Both the position numbers and the translations under genes were made by a program. From Lachnospiraceae bacterium (GTDB taxonomy: Bacteria; Bacillota; Clostridia; Lachnospirales; Lachnospiraceae), in contig DMCJ01000001.1 in the NCBI GenBank assembly GCA_003446735.1, positions 1 through 9,972 on the forward strand: a DNA stretch of 9,972 nt, given 5' to 3'. This document shows, piece after piece, positions 1-7,133 of this stretch; within the stretch, counting starts at the first letter, position 1, and each line of letters begins with the position of its first letter. Under the pieces are notes generated by a model. That model made no database searches and was not told where the DNA came from. It saw only the letters and a program-made list of their open reading frames with translations.

Positions 1-22
1 TGCCCATAAAAACCGCTCTCAA
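1..22 (-). CDS. fmt: Methionyl-tRNA formyltransferase, first 7 codons only (partial)
   Basis: Fmt adds a formyl group to initiator Met-tRNA; peptide deformylase later removes that group, so the two genes are commonly neighbours. On the minus strand, codons from position 22 read TTG AGA GCG GTT TTT ATG GGC, giving (M)RAVFMG, which fits the usual Fmt start (M-R/K-I-V-F-M-G-T-P). The rest lies outside the window. The TTG start overlaps the def stop codon by two bases (TTGA). A strong Shine-Dalgarno, GGGGAGG at 36-30, sits 7 nt upstream of it, inside the def coding region. Identification rests on seven residues, the ribosome binding site and the def context, so it is likely but not proven. The in-frame ATG at 7-5 would lose the conserved first strand and has no properly spaced binding site. 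Confidence 0.72.
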
Positions 23-669
23 TTTAAATCCTCCCCTGCAGCCTCGCCGGTATTTCCTTCTGAGCCGGCCTCATCGCCTGCTGACGCATCTTCAACGGGC
101 TCATCGCCTGCTGACGCGTCTTCATCGTCTTCATCGGATCCGCCCCTTGTCTCAAGCGGGATCGGAGCCGTGCCCTCTTTATTCATCCTGACAAGCTCCT
201 CGTTATCATAAATCTTTCCGTCTTCGGCAAGTTCCGTGTACATCTTGCCGTCAAGATGGTCCATTTCATGAACGAGCGCCCGCGCCAAAAGGCCCGTGCC
301 CTCTATCTCATATTCTTCCATATCCTCATTAAAGGCCACGACCTTAACGTGGTTGGGTCTTGTAACGACACCGGATTTATCCGGCACCGAAAGACAGCCC
401 TCATATCCTCTCTGCTCTCCGTCTGCTTCGATGAGTCTCGGATTTATAAGGACGTAGCATTCTTCACCGGGTTCTTCTCCCACATCCACAACACATATCC
501 TCTTTAAGATACCCACCTGAGGCGCCGCAAGGCCGCAGCCGTTGGCATCCCACATGGTCTCAAACATATCGTCTATGAGAGTGCGCGTCCTTTCGTTTAC
601 GCTCTTTACCTCTTTGCAGACTTTGTTAAGTATGGGATCTCCTATCTTCCTTATCGTTCTTATTGCCAT
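19..669 (-). CDS. def: Peptide deformylase with an acidic repeat-bearing C-terminal tail
   Basis: Cytosolic metalloenzyme that removes the N-formyl group from nascent proteins at the ribosome exit. All three family motifs are present: GCGLAAPQVG (residues 44-53), EGCLS (90-94) and HEMDH (134-138). They supply metal ligands Cys92, His134 and His138 and catalytic Glu135, so the enzyme should be active. The start ATG has AGGAGG 5 nt upstream, and priA ends 14 nt before it, indicating one operon. The catalytic domain ends near residue 165, about the usual family length. Beyond it the protein runs on to 216 residues. Residues 178-216 hold 16 Asp/Glu and no Lys/Arg, and contain EDASAGDE twice (183-190 and 193-200). 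The tail is probably disordered; its role is unknown. It does not touch the active site motifs. The gene overlaps the fmt start. Confidence 0.97.
   Translation of the reverse strand: MAIRTIRKIGDPILNKVCKEVKSVNERTRTLIDDMFETMWDANGCGLAAPQVGILKRICVVDVGEEPGEECYVLINPRLIEADGEQRGYEGCLSVPDKSGVVTRPNHVKVVAFNEDMEEYEIEGTGLLARALVHEMDHLDGKMYTELAEDGKIYDNEELVRMNKEGTAPIPLETRGGSDEDDEDASAGDEPVEDASAGDEAGSEGNTGEAAGEDLN
30..36 (-). promoter_or_regulatory. Ribosome binding site for fmt inside the end of def
   Basis: The minus strand reads GGGGAGG here, followed by a 7-nt A/T spacer and then TTG. The site decides the start of the downstream gene, because no other start codon nearby has a well-spaced purine-rich site. 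It lies within the last codons of def, so translation of the two genes is probably coupled. Confidence 0.65.
71..124. repeat. 30-bp tandem duplication in the 3' part of def
   Basis: Two adjacent 30-bp units begin at 71 and 101. Their first 24 bases match at 23 positions (only 88 versus 118 differs, A/G); the last 6 bases have diverged. The unit length is a multiple of three, so the protein gains a repeated EDASAGDE segment without a frame change. This looks like a small in-frame slippage or duplication event. Confidence 0.85.
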
Positions 670-683
670 TTCTTCCTCCTGTA

Positions 684-2933
684 TCAGTACGCGTTCATCG
701 GATCAAAGTCAAAAGTAAGGGTGGACGTATTATAGTCCTTATCTCCCTTATCGGTCATTTCCCTAAGCAGAGCCTCCACTCTGTCCTTTGCCCTTATAAG
801 ATCATCTTCGTTTTCGCTTCTTATGTAGATGACTTTCCTGAATCTGTCATTTATCCTTGAGATCGATGCATCTGCGGGTCCTATCACTCTGACACTACTG
901 TCAGAAACACACACATTCTTTACTTTTTCGGAAAACGAATCAAGCCTCCCCTTGTCACTTCCCGTAAGAAGTATCGCAAGCATGTGCGAATAGGGCGGGT
1001 AATAACACATCTTCCTGTAAGCATATTCCTCATCATAAAATGAAAGATAATCCTGTGAAACAGCACATTTTATGGCATAATGATCGGGTCTGTAGGTCTG
1101 AAGGACCGCACTTCCCTTCTTTTCGCCCCTTCCGGCCCTTCCGATGGCCTGGGTAAGAAGATTAAACGTCCGCTCATTGGCCATATAATCTCCCTGAAAA
1201 AGCGAAAGATCCGCCGCTATTATGCCTACAAGAGTCACATTCGAAAAATCATGACCCTTTACTATCATCTGAGTGCCTATAAGTACATCGGCCTCACCTT
1301 CGGCAAAGGCTGAAAGTATCTTTTCATGATCGCCTTTTTTCTTTACGGTATCCGCATCCATGCGGATCGTCCTTATCCCGGGCAGGATCTCTTTTAATTT
1401 TTCTTCGACCTGCTCGGTTCCTGCCGAAAATCCGGCTATATATTTGGATCCGCACTCCGGGCAAAACTGCGGTCTTATTTCTTCATATCCGCAGTAATGA
1501 CATACAAGTTTCGTCCTGCCGTGTTCCGTGAGCGAAACATCGCAATGAGGACATTTAGCCACATATCCGCAGCTCCTGCAGCTTATAAAGCCTGCATATC
1601 CTCTTCTGTTTAAGAAGAGCATGGCCTGGGTGCCGTTTTCCTTTACTTCCTTAAGCTTTCTTACAAGACTTGCCGAAAAAATGCTCTTGTTTCCGCGTTT
1701 CAGCTCATCCCGGAGATCTACGACCTCAACTTCGGGCAGCTGCCTCTCCTTATATCTTTTATTTAAAGTAAGGAGCGTGTATTTACCGCTTTTGACCCTG
1801 GAAAAGGCCGTAATGGAAGGTGTCGCGCTTCCTAAGACCAGTGGCGCATCATGCATTTTGGCAAGCTCAACCGCGACCTCTCTTGCATGATATTTCGGAG
1901 GGGTATCGCTTTTATAGCTGGATTCGTGCTCCTCATCCATTATGATGAGTCCTAAATTGTTAAAAGGTGTAAAAAGGGCGCTTCGCGGCCCTATCATTAT
2001 CTTTATCTCGCTTTTTTTGGCTCTTTCAAACTGATCGAATCTCTCGCCCGCCGAGAGCTTTGAATGGATGAACGAGACCATTTTGCCGAACCTTCTGTAA
2101 AACCTTAAAACAGTCTGATAAGTAAGGGCGATCTCCGGGATAAGCACTATGACTTCCTTCCCGTCTTTTAAGACCTCCTCTATCATCTTCATATATACTT
2201 CGGTCTTTCCCGAACCCGTAACACCGAATAAAAGATAGGTCTTTGCCCTTTTGTTCCTCAGGTCCTCCATAAATATATCAAATGCGCTTTGCTGCTCGTC
2301 ATTTAATATAAGTTCGTCCTTTTCGCTCTCCCTTATGTTTACGGGGTCGCGGTAAGTCTTAAATTCGGTGATCTTTATGACATCCTGCTTCTCTAAAGAC
2401 CTTAAGGTCGAAGCGGAAACATTAAGTTTACCGGTAACAAAAGAATATGAAAGCGCATCTACGTTTTCAAAAGCATCAAGCAGCCTTTCCTTTGCGCTGT
2501 GATGCTTTATCATCGCCTCTTTTAAAAGCTCTTTTCTTACCTTTTCGCTTACTTTGAGCGTCAGTTCCTTTTCGCTTATGCTTTTAACCGTCTTTTTAAC
2601 CGGAAGAACGGTCTTTAAGGCCGCGATCATGGTCGATCCGTAATGCCTTTTTATAAATGCCGCAAGGCTGATCATCCTGCCCTCGGCACTTATGCTGTTA
2701 TCTACGATATCTATGATCTCTTTTGTCTTATCGGGGTCAAAAACGGCTTTGTCCTGAAGTTCAAGGACATAGCCTTCTATAATCTTATCCGATCGCCCGA
2801 AAGGGATCTTTACGAGCATCCCGGCCTCTATTTTCCCTCTAAGATGCTGCGGAATGGCATATTGAAAAGGTCTGTCCACCTTCTCGTGCGATATTTCTAT
2901 GCAGACGGCGGCAAATTCAGGTTCCTTTTCCAT
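684..2933 (-). CDS. priA: Primosomal protein N' (PriA helicase)
   Basis: Superfamily 2 DNA helicase that recognises stalled or repaired replication forks and reloads the replicative helicase. The 749-residue length is normal. The N-terminal fork-binding region (about 1-110) is followed by a winged-helix-like linker. The helicase core shows Walker A GVTGSGKT (237-244), DEEH box (333-336), GSATPS (368-373), IGTQMIVKGHDF (552-563) and QAIGRAGRG (595-603). Eight cysteines in four CxxC pairs (452/455, 461/464, 478/481, 491/494) form the two-zinc insertion typical of PriA. Nothing essential is missing. The ATG overlaps the last 17 nt of murE and has a modest AGGGA site about 5 nt upstream, so translation is likely coupled to murE. 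def follows after 14 nt. If the in-frame stop in murE is real, upstream translation would end early and priA expression could suffer. Confidence 0.97.
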   Translation of the reverse strand: MEKEPEFAAVCIEISHEKVDRPFQYAIPQHLRGKIEAGMLVKIPFGRSDKIIEGYVLELQDKAVFDPDKTKEIIDIVDNSISAEGRMISLAAFIKRHYGSTMIAALKTVLPVKKTVKSISEKELTLKVSEKVRKELLKEAMIKHHSAKERLLDAFENVDALSYSFVTGKLNVSASTLRSLEKQDVIKITEFKTYRDPVNIRESEKDELILNDEQQSAFDIFMEDLRNKRAKTYLLFGVTGSGKTEVYMKMIEEVLKDGKEVIVLIPEIALTYQTVLRFYRRFGKMVSFIHSKLSAGERFDQFERAKKSEIKIMIGPRSALFTPFNNLGLIIMDEEHESSYKSDTPPKYHAREVAVELAKMHDAPLVLGSATPSITAFSRVKSGKYTLLTLNKRYKERQLPEVEVVDLRDELKRGNKSIFSASLVRKLKEVKENGTQAMLFLNRRGYAGFISCRSCGYVAKCPHCDVSLTEHGRTKLVCHYCGYEEIRPQFCPECGSKYIAGFSAGTEQVEEKLKEILPGIRTIRMDADTVKKKGDHEKILSAFAEGEADVLIGTQMIVKGHDFSNVTLVGIIAADLSLFQGDYMANERTFNLLTQAIGRAGRGEKKGSAVLQTYRPDHYAIKCAVSQDYLSFYDEEYAYRKMCYYPPYSHMLAILLTGSDKGRLDSFSEKVKNVCVSDSSVRVIGPADASISRINDRFRKVIYIRSENEDDLIRAKDRVEALLREMTDKGDKDYNTSTLTFDFDPMNAY

Positions 2934-4443
2934 AGTTTTCCCTGATGCTTTCGTAATCTGCAGGTGGCTCCTGCCTGCCGTTTAAGACATCCTTAATGAT
3001 ATCCCTTTCATCCATGGGATATTTCACGCCGTTTATCTCCTGGTAATCTTCATGTCCTTTTCCGGCTAAAACGATGACATCGCCTTTTCTGCCGGTCTTT
3101 ATCGCATAGGCGATCGCTTCGCGGCGGTCTTCTATCGTGATATATGCTCCCTTTGTCTTATTCATTCCGACAATGATGTCATTTATTATATCCGACGGCT
3201 TTTCCGTACGGGGATTATCGCTGGTTATTATCGTAAGGTCCGCGAGCTCTCCGCTGACCTGCCCCATATCATATCTTCGAAGCTTTGATCTGTTGCCTCC
3301 GCATCCGAAAAGACTGATAAGGCGCCCCGGCTCATATTCCTTAAGCGTCTTTAGAAGGCTTTCGAGCGCCATCGCGTTATGGGCATAATCTATCATAAGC
3401 GTGAAATCGTCGGAAACCTTGACCATTTCTATCCTGCCTTTTACCTTTGCACAAAGCAGGGCATCCTTTATGACATCTGTGTCAATTTCAAATCTGTCAC
3501 ACACGGCAATGGCTGCAAGAGCATTTCATACGGAAAATCTTCCCGGTGAATGGAGCGTGACCGGAATATCCCTTTTTCCCTTTACATCAAAGGAGACACC
3601 CAAAAATCCCTCTCCGTTTATAAGTTCTGTGTTTTCTGCCATATAATCCGCTTTGCCCTGCGATGAAAAAGTGACACATTCGCAGGTGGCGTCTTTCATC
3701 ATGTCCGAAACATGCTTATCGTCGGCATTAAATATCCCGTATCTGCACTGCCTGAAAAGAAGGCTCTTGCAATACAGATAATCCTCAAAATCCTTATGTT
3801 CGTTGGGTCCTATATGATCCGGCTCTATATTGGTGAACACTCCGATATCAAAGGTAAATCCCTGTGTCCTGTGCTGGAGAAATCCCTGGGAAGAAGCTTC
3901 CATGACACATATGTCACATTTCTCTTCGACCATTTTCGCAAAGGTTTCCTGGAGAACATATGATTCGGGTGTCGTATTTTTTGCCGGGATATGCTCATCA
4001 CCTATGATCGTCTCGATCGTACCTACAAGCCCTACTTTAAAGCCGGCTTTTTCAAGCACCGCCTTTATAAGGTATGTCGTGGTGGTCTTTCCTTTGGTCC
4101 CTGTTATGCCTATCACCTTCATTTTATCGGCGGGATGCCCGAAAAATGCAGCCGACATAAAGGCAAGTGCATACCTCGTATCCTTAACTGACACAACTGT
4201 CACATCGCTGTGCGCTTCATAAAAATCAGCCGGCAGCTCCTTCATCACGACTATGATCGAAGCTCCGGCATCCGCTATCTCAGAGACCTTGTCATGAGTA
4301 TCAAAATTAGCGCCTCCGATACATACGAAGGCGCAATCCTTAACTACTTCCCTGTTATCACGAACAAGCGCAGTGATCTCTTTATCGATACTGCCCCGGA
4401 CTATTTCATATTCAAAACCCTTAAATAGTGATATTGCGTTCAT
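2917..4443 (-). pseudogene. murE: UDP-MurNAc-tripeptide synthetase (MurE), interrupted by one in-frame TGA
   Basis: MurE adds the third stem-peptide residue to UDP-MurNAc-L-Ala-D-Glu in the cytoplasm. The frame covers 508 codons, about normal for the family, with one TGA at 3526-3528 (codon 306). Before it lie the ATP loop TGTKGKT (114-120), NTTPE (156-160), EASSQG (182-187) and a lysine in YCKSLLF (Lys226) at the position usually carbamylated. After it lie DYAHN, GCGGNR, DNPR (409-412) and GKGHEDYQ (461-468). DNPR is the signature for meso-diaminopimelate addition. The stop falls in the conserved segment GRFSV-stop-NALAAIA, where homologues often carry VYN. The upstream product would be 305 residues and lack the C-terminal domain. 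No frameshift is involved. The intact motifs on both sides suggest a very recent mutation or a sequencing error; a second murE elsewhere would be needed if it is real. The start is chosen from the MurE-like N-terminus (LFKGFEYE); it lacks a Shine-Dalgarno. Confidence 0.9.
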
Positions 4444-4451
4444 ATTAAGCT

Positions 4452-4480
4452 ATTATAACACAATATATGGTATTTAACAA
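4452..4480 (-). promoter_or_regulatory. Sigma-A-type promoter for the murE operon, nearly leaderless
   Basis: On the minus strand the -35 box TTGTTA (4480-4475) and the -10 box TATAAT (4457-4452) are separated by exactly 17 nt, and a TGT just before the -10 gives an extended -10 element. The expected start of transcription is near 4445, one to three bases before the murE ATG at 4443. No Shine-Dalgarno exists upstream of that ATG, which fits a leaderless or near-leaderless message. The EAL gene ends 8 nt before the -35 box and no terminator is seen between them, so readthrough from upstream is also possible. Confidence 0.75.
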
Positions 4481-4487
4481 GACAAGC

Positions 4488-5681
4488 CTATTCAAGATTC
4501 GTATTTAAACTTATCACCAGGATATCATCGGATGCCGGGCTTTTTACAAAATAGTCCGTCACCTCGACTCTTCTGTAAATACCGTCATTTCCGACCTGTC
4601 TGACCACGAGGCTTACGGTCTTTTCACCATTATTATACTGCTTTATCAGGTTTTTCCTCGAAAACGTTTCCTTAAAACTCTCCCTGTCGTTTTCCTGCAT
4701 CGTCGCAGATCCGTGTTCTATAAGCTCATCGAAATTGCCGGTCGCGGGACAGAATTTCGCGGTAAAATTCTCATAAGCCATCATATAATAGCTGTTCTTT
4801 GAAAGATTCGCGAATATGATGAGCGGATATTTCCTGAACATAACGGAAAGCAGAAGCTGACTGGCACTTGCCGGCGTCTGCTGCTCAAGGATATCGGTTT
4901 CGTGCATTGCCGTACCTTTTCCCAAACGGCAGAGTTCGATAAATTTATCTTCCGGCATCGGCATTTCAAAAAGATATCCCTGGATCGAGTCGCAGTTTAC
5001 ACTCCTTAAAAATCCGAGCTGTTCGGTTGTTTCCACTCCTTCGGCCACAGTCTCAAGGTGCAGTCTGCCCGCAAAATGGAAAATGCTCTCAAGCACTATC
5101 CTTTCCTTCTCATCCTGACAGTTGCTGCTAAAGAGCGACTTATCTATCTTTAAGATATCAACCGGCGCATCCTTGACAAAAGAAAGCGATGAAAGACCAC
5201 TCCCGAAATCGTCGACAGCTACGCGGATCCCCGTTTCCCTGACTTTTTTGATAAACGGGATCATATCACTTCCGCCCGTCATCAGTGCGGATTCCGTTAT
5301 CTCCATTTCAAACAATCTCTTATCGACATCGTATTTTCCGATAAGAGCGTTTAATCTTTCGACAAAAACCGCTTCCTTGACATGCCATCTTGAAAAATTT
5401 ACCGAGATGGGTATCGCCTGATCGCCAAGCCCCGAAATAACTTTTAAGACCGACTCGGCCATGAACCAGTCAAGTTCGTTTATTGCATCACTCTTCTCAA
5501 GATCCGGAACAAACTCGGCAGGTAAGATGACACTTCCGTCACTTTTTGTCCATCTGGCAAGAGCTTCGGCCCCGGAAAGCCTTCCCGTCACCGTATCGTG
5601 CAGAGGCTGGAAGTAAGCCCGGATTTCGCCCTGATTTATCGCCTTTAAGATCGTTCTTACTTTTTTATCCACCAAAGCCAC
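4488..5681 (-). CDS. EAL-domain cyclic-di-GMP phosphodiesterase with PAS-like C-terminal domain
   Basis: Predicted cytosolic enzyme that cleaves cyclic-di-GMP to pGpG. The EAL domain occupies about residues 10-255 and keeps the signature residues: EAL (39-41), Asn95 in SVNFSR, Glu127 and Glu130 in MEITES, DDFG (157-160), Lys178 in KID, EGVE (214-217) and QGY (234-236). It should be active. Residues of roughly 275-395 resemble a PAS-type fold (FANLSKNSYYMMAYENF), of a kind often seen in Lachnospiraceae signalling proteins; the ligand is unknown. There is no signal peptide or membrane segment. The start is GTG, 17 nt after the pyrI stop, with only a weak purine-rich site (GGCGGAT) before it; no nearby ATG gives a better start. 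The spacing suggests cotranscription with pyrBI, an unusual placement for a second-messenger enzyme. Confidence 0.92.
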   Translation of the reverse strand: MALVDKKVRTILKAINQGEIRAYFQPLHDTVTGRLSGAEALARWTKSDGSVILPAEFVPDLEKSDAINELDWFMAESVLKVISGLGDQAIPISVNFSRWHVKEAVFVERLNALIGKYDVDKRLFEMEITESALMTGGSDMIPFIKKVRETGIRVAVDDFGSGLSSLSFVKDAPVDILKIDKSLFSSNCQDEKERIVLESIFHFAGRLHLETVAEGVETTEQLGFLRSVNCDSIQGYLFEMPMPEDKFIELCRLGKGTAMHETDILEQQTPASASQLLLSVMFRKYPLIIFANLSKNSYYMMAYENFTAKFCPATGNFDELIEHGSATMQENDRESFKETFSRKNLIKQYNNGEKTVSLVVRQVGNDGIYRRVEVTDYFVKSPASDDILVISLNTNLE

Positions 5682-5698
5682 TTTAAATCCGCCGCCTT

Positions 5699-6142
5699 TC
5701 AGTTCTCGTCAAACTGCTTTACGTCATATTTTTCTTCACAATATTTGCATCTGTAGACTTCCTTCTCCTTATCCGCAAGGAAGAAGATATGCGGAAGGCC
5801 CTGTTCTATGGATGTGATGCATCTGGGATTCTTGCATTTTATGATATTACGGATCTCCGCAGGAAGCACGAGCTCGCGTTTTTCCACTATTTCAGCGTGC
5901 TTTATGACATTTACGGTGATCTCATGATCTATGAACGCAAGGACCGAAAGATCCAAGGTATCTATGTCACATTCCACCTTCAGGATATCCTTTTTCTCCA
6001 TCACATTGCTTCGCGCGTTCTTTATGATCGCCACCGTACAGTCAAGCTTATCAAGCCCTAAGTGATGGTATATCGCCATACTCTTTCCGGCCTTTATATG
6101 ATCAAGTACAAATCCTTCTTCTATCTTACCGACGTTTAACAT
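5699..6142 (-). CDS. pyrI: Aspartate carbamoyltransferase regulatory subunit
   Basis: PyrI binds nucleotide effectors (CTP, ATP) and assembles with catalytic PyrB trimers into the allosterically controlled aspartate transcarbamoylase. The 147-residue product has the usual length. The N-terminal effector-binding domain begins LNVGKIEEGFVLDHI, typical of the family. The C-terminal zinc domain holds Cys103, Cys108, Cys132 and Cys135 in the CX4C...CX2C pattern that contacts PyrB. I chose the ATG at 6142 because AGGAGG lies 6 nt upstream. An earlier in-frame TTG at 6160 would overlap pyrB and add six residues without family support. The gene starts 10 nt after the pyrB stop, and the EAL gene follows after 17 nt. 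Presence of pyrI implies end-product inhibition of the enzyme rather than an unregulated PyrB trimer. Confidence 0.95.
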   Translation of the reverse strand: MLNVGKIEEGFVLDHIKAGKSMAIYHHLGLDKLDCTVAIIKNARSNVMEKKDILKVECDIDTLDLSVLAFIDHEITVNVIKHAEIVEKRELVLPAEIRNIIKCKNPRCITSIEQGLPHIFFLADKEKEVYRCKYCEEKYDVKQFDEN

Positions 6143-6152
6143 CTCACTCCTC

Positions 6153-7064
6153 CTACACAAGCTCCAAAAGCGTTAATATAAGTGCCTCTCTGACATATAC
6201 CCCGTATTGTACCTGCTTAAAATATGCAGCTCTCGGGTCGTCATCCACTTCGACAGAGATCTCGTTCACTCTCGGGAGCGGATGAAGGATGAGCATGTCT
6301 TCCCTCGCCTTTGCAAGCTTCCTTTTATCGAGGATATAGAAATCCTTTAATCTGACATAATCCTCTTCGTTGAAGAAACGCTCTCTCTGAACCCTTGTCA
6401 TGTACAAAAGATCGAGTTCTCCGATGCTCTCTTCAAGGTTTATAACCTCTTCATATCCGATATTTTTATCTTTTAACATATCCGTGATATAGTCGGGAAC
6501 CTTTAATTCCGGAGGCGATATAAAAATAAATTTTATCCCGTCGTACCTCGAGAGCGCATGGACGAGCGAGTGGACCGTACGTCCGAACTTAAGATCCCCG
6601 CAAAGACCTATCGTAAAATTATCAAGTCTTCCCTTTAACGACCTTATTGTCATCATATCGGTAAGAGTCTGTGTGGGATGCTGATGGCCTCCGTCTCCGG
6701 CATTGATGACCGGGATCGATGAAAAGCTCGCTGCTACCGTTGCCGCTCCTTCTTTGGGATGTCTCATCGCGCATATATCCGCAAAGCATGATATGACTCT
6801 TATCGTATCCGCAACCGATTCTCCTTTTGCTGCGGACGAGGAGGAAGCCTCGGAAAAACCTATGACCTGGCCTCCCAGGTTTATCATCGCGGTTTCAAAG
6901 CTTAATCTTGTCCTTGTGCTTGGCTCGTAAAAGCAGGTCGCGATCTTTTTTCCTTCACATTTTTTACTGTACTTCTCCGGGTTTTTCTCGATATCGGCCG
7001 CCAGATCGAAAAGATCGTCAAGCTCCTTGACCGAAAAATCGAGGGGGTTCATTAAATGCCTCAT
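6153..7064 (-). CDS. pyrB: Aspartate carbamoyltransferase catalytic subunit
   Basis: Catalyses carbamoyl phosphate plus L-aspartate to N-carbamoyl-aspartate, the committed step of pyrimidine synthesis. The 303-residue length is standard. Carbamoyl-phosphate site STRTR (49-53) and HPTQTL (129-134), the active-site loop SSSSAAKGES with Lys80, the aspartate-side segment MTRVQRER (222-229) and HPLPR (261-265) are all intact. The start ATG has GAGGAG about 4 nt upstream; Met5 is too far from that site. pyrI follows directly. Upstream, a terminator-like hairpin ends 33 nt before the ATG, leaving very little room for a separate promoter. Expression may therefore depend on readthrough from the nitroreductase promoter or on an unusually close promoter. 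Confidence 0.97.
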   Translation of the reverse strand: MRHLMNPLDFSVKELDDLFDLAADIEKNPEKYSKKCEGKKIATCFYEPSTRTRLSFETAMINLGGQVIGFSEASSSSAAKGESVADTIRVISCFADICAMRHPKEGAATVAASFSSIPVINAGDGGHQHPTQTLTDMMTIRSLKGRLDNFTIGLCGDLKFGRTVHSLVHALSRYDGIKFIFISPPELKVPDYITDMLKDKNIGYEEVINLEESIGELDLLYMTRVQRERFFNEEDYVRLKDFYILDKRKLAKAREDMLILHPLPRVNEISVEVDDDPRAAYFKQVQYGVYVREALILTLLELV

Positions 7065-7097
7065 AATTCTCCTCTTTCCTGTATGGATTTATTACAC

Positions 7098-7128
7098 AAA
7101 GAAAAGGCTGCCTCTTTCGAAACAGCCT
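7098..7128 (-). terminator. Intrinsic terminator after the nitroreductase gene, just upstream of pyrB
   Basis: In the minus-strand RNA, AGGCTG pairs with CAGCCT and the stem continues through UUUC/GAGG (two G-U wobbles) to close a GAAA tetraloop, giving about 10 base pairs. It is followed by UUUCUUU. The hairpin starts 5 nt after the nitroreductase stop (7134-7136). Its position ahead of pyrB makes it either a simple gene-end terminator or an attenuator. Confidence 0.85.
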
Positions 7129-7133
7129 GTTCT

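Noticed and set aside
684..2933. Plus-strand open frames lying across priA and other minus-strand genes
   Set aside because: They lack ribosome binding sites and recognisable protein features, and they lie over genes with clear conserved motifs.
2917..3504. Separate downstream gene starting at the GTG at 3504
   Set aside because: It is simply the C-terminal part of MurE in the same frame; there is no ribosome binding site before the GTG.
3500..3528. Selenocysteine insertion at the murE TGA
   Set aside because: The bases just after the TGA show no convincing stem with a GU-containing apical loop of the bacterial SECIS type, and MurE is not a known selenoprotein. Kept only as something to test.
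3526..3528. Genetic code in which TGA means Trp
   Set aside because: TGA ends def, priA, pyrI, prfA, the GGDEF-like gene and murE itself at expected lengths, and Trp is encoded by TGG in the genes checked.
6143..6160. pyrI start at the TTG at 6160
   Set aside because: It lacks a ribosome binding site and adds residues unlike the family; the ATG at 6142 follows AGGAGG by 6 nt.
7096..7130. PyrR-binding loop ahead of pyrB
   Set aside because: The hairpin contains GAGGC, but the other conserved bases of the PyrR consensus do not match, and no anti-terminator pairing was seen.
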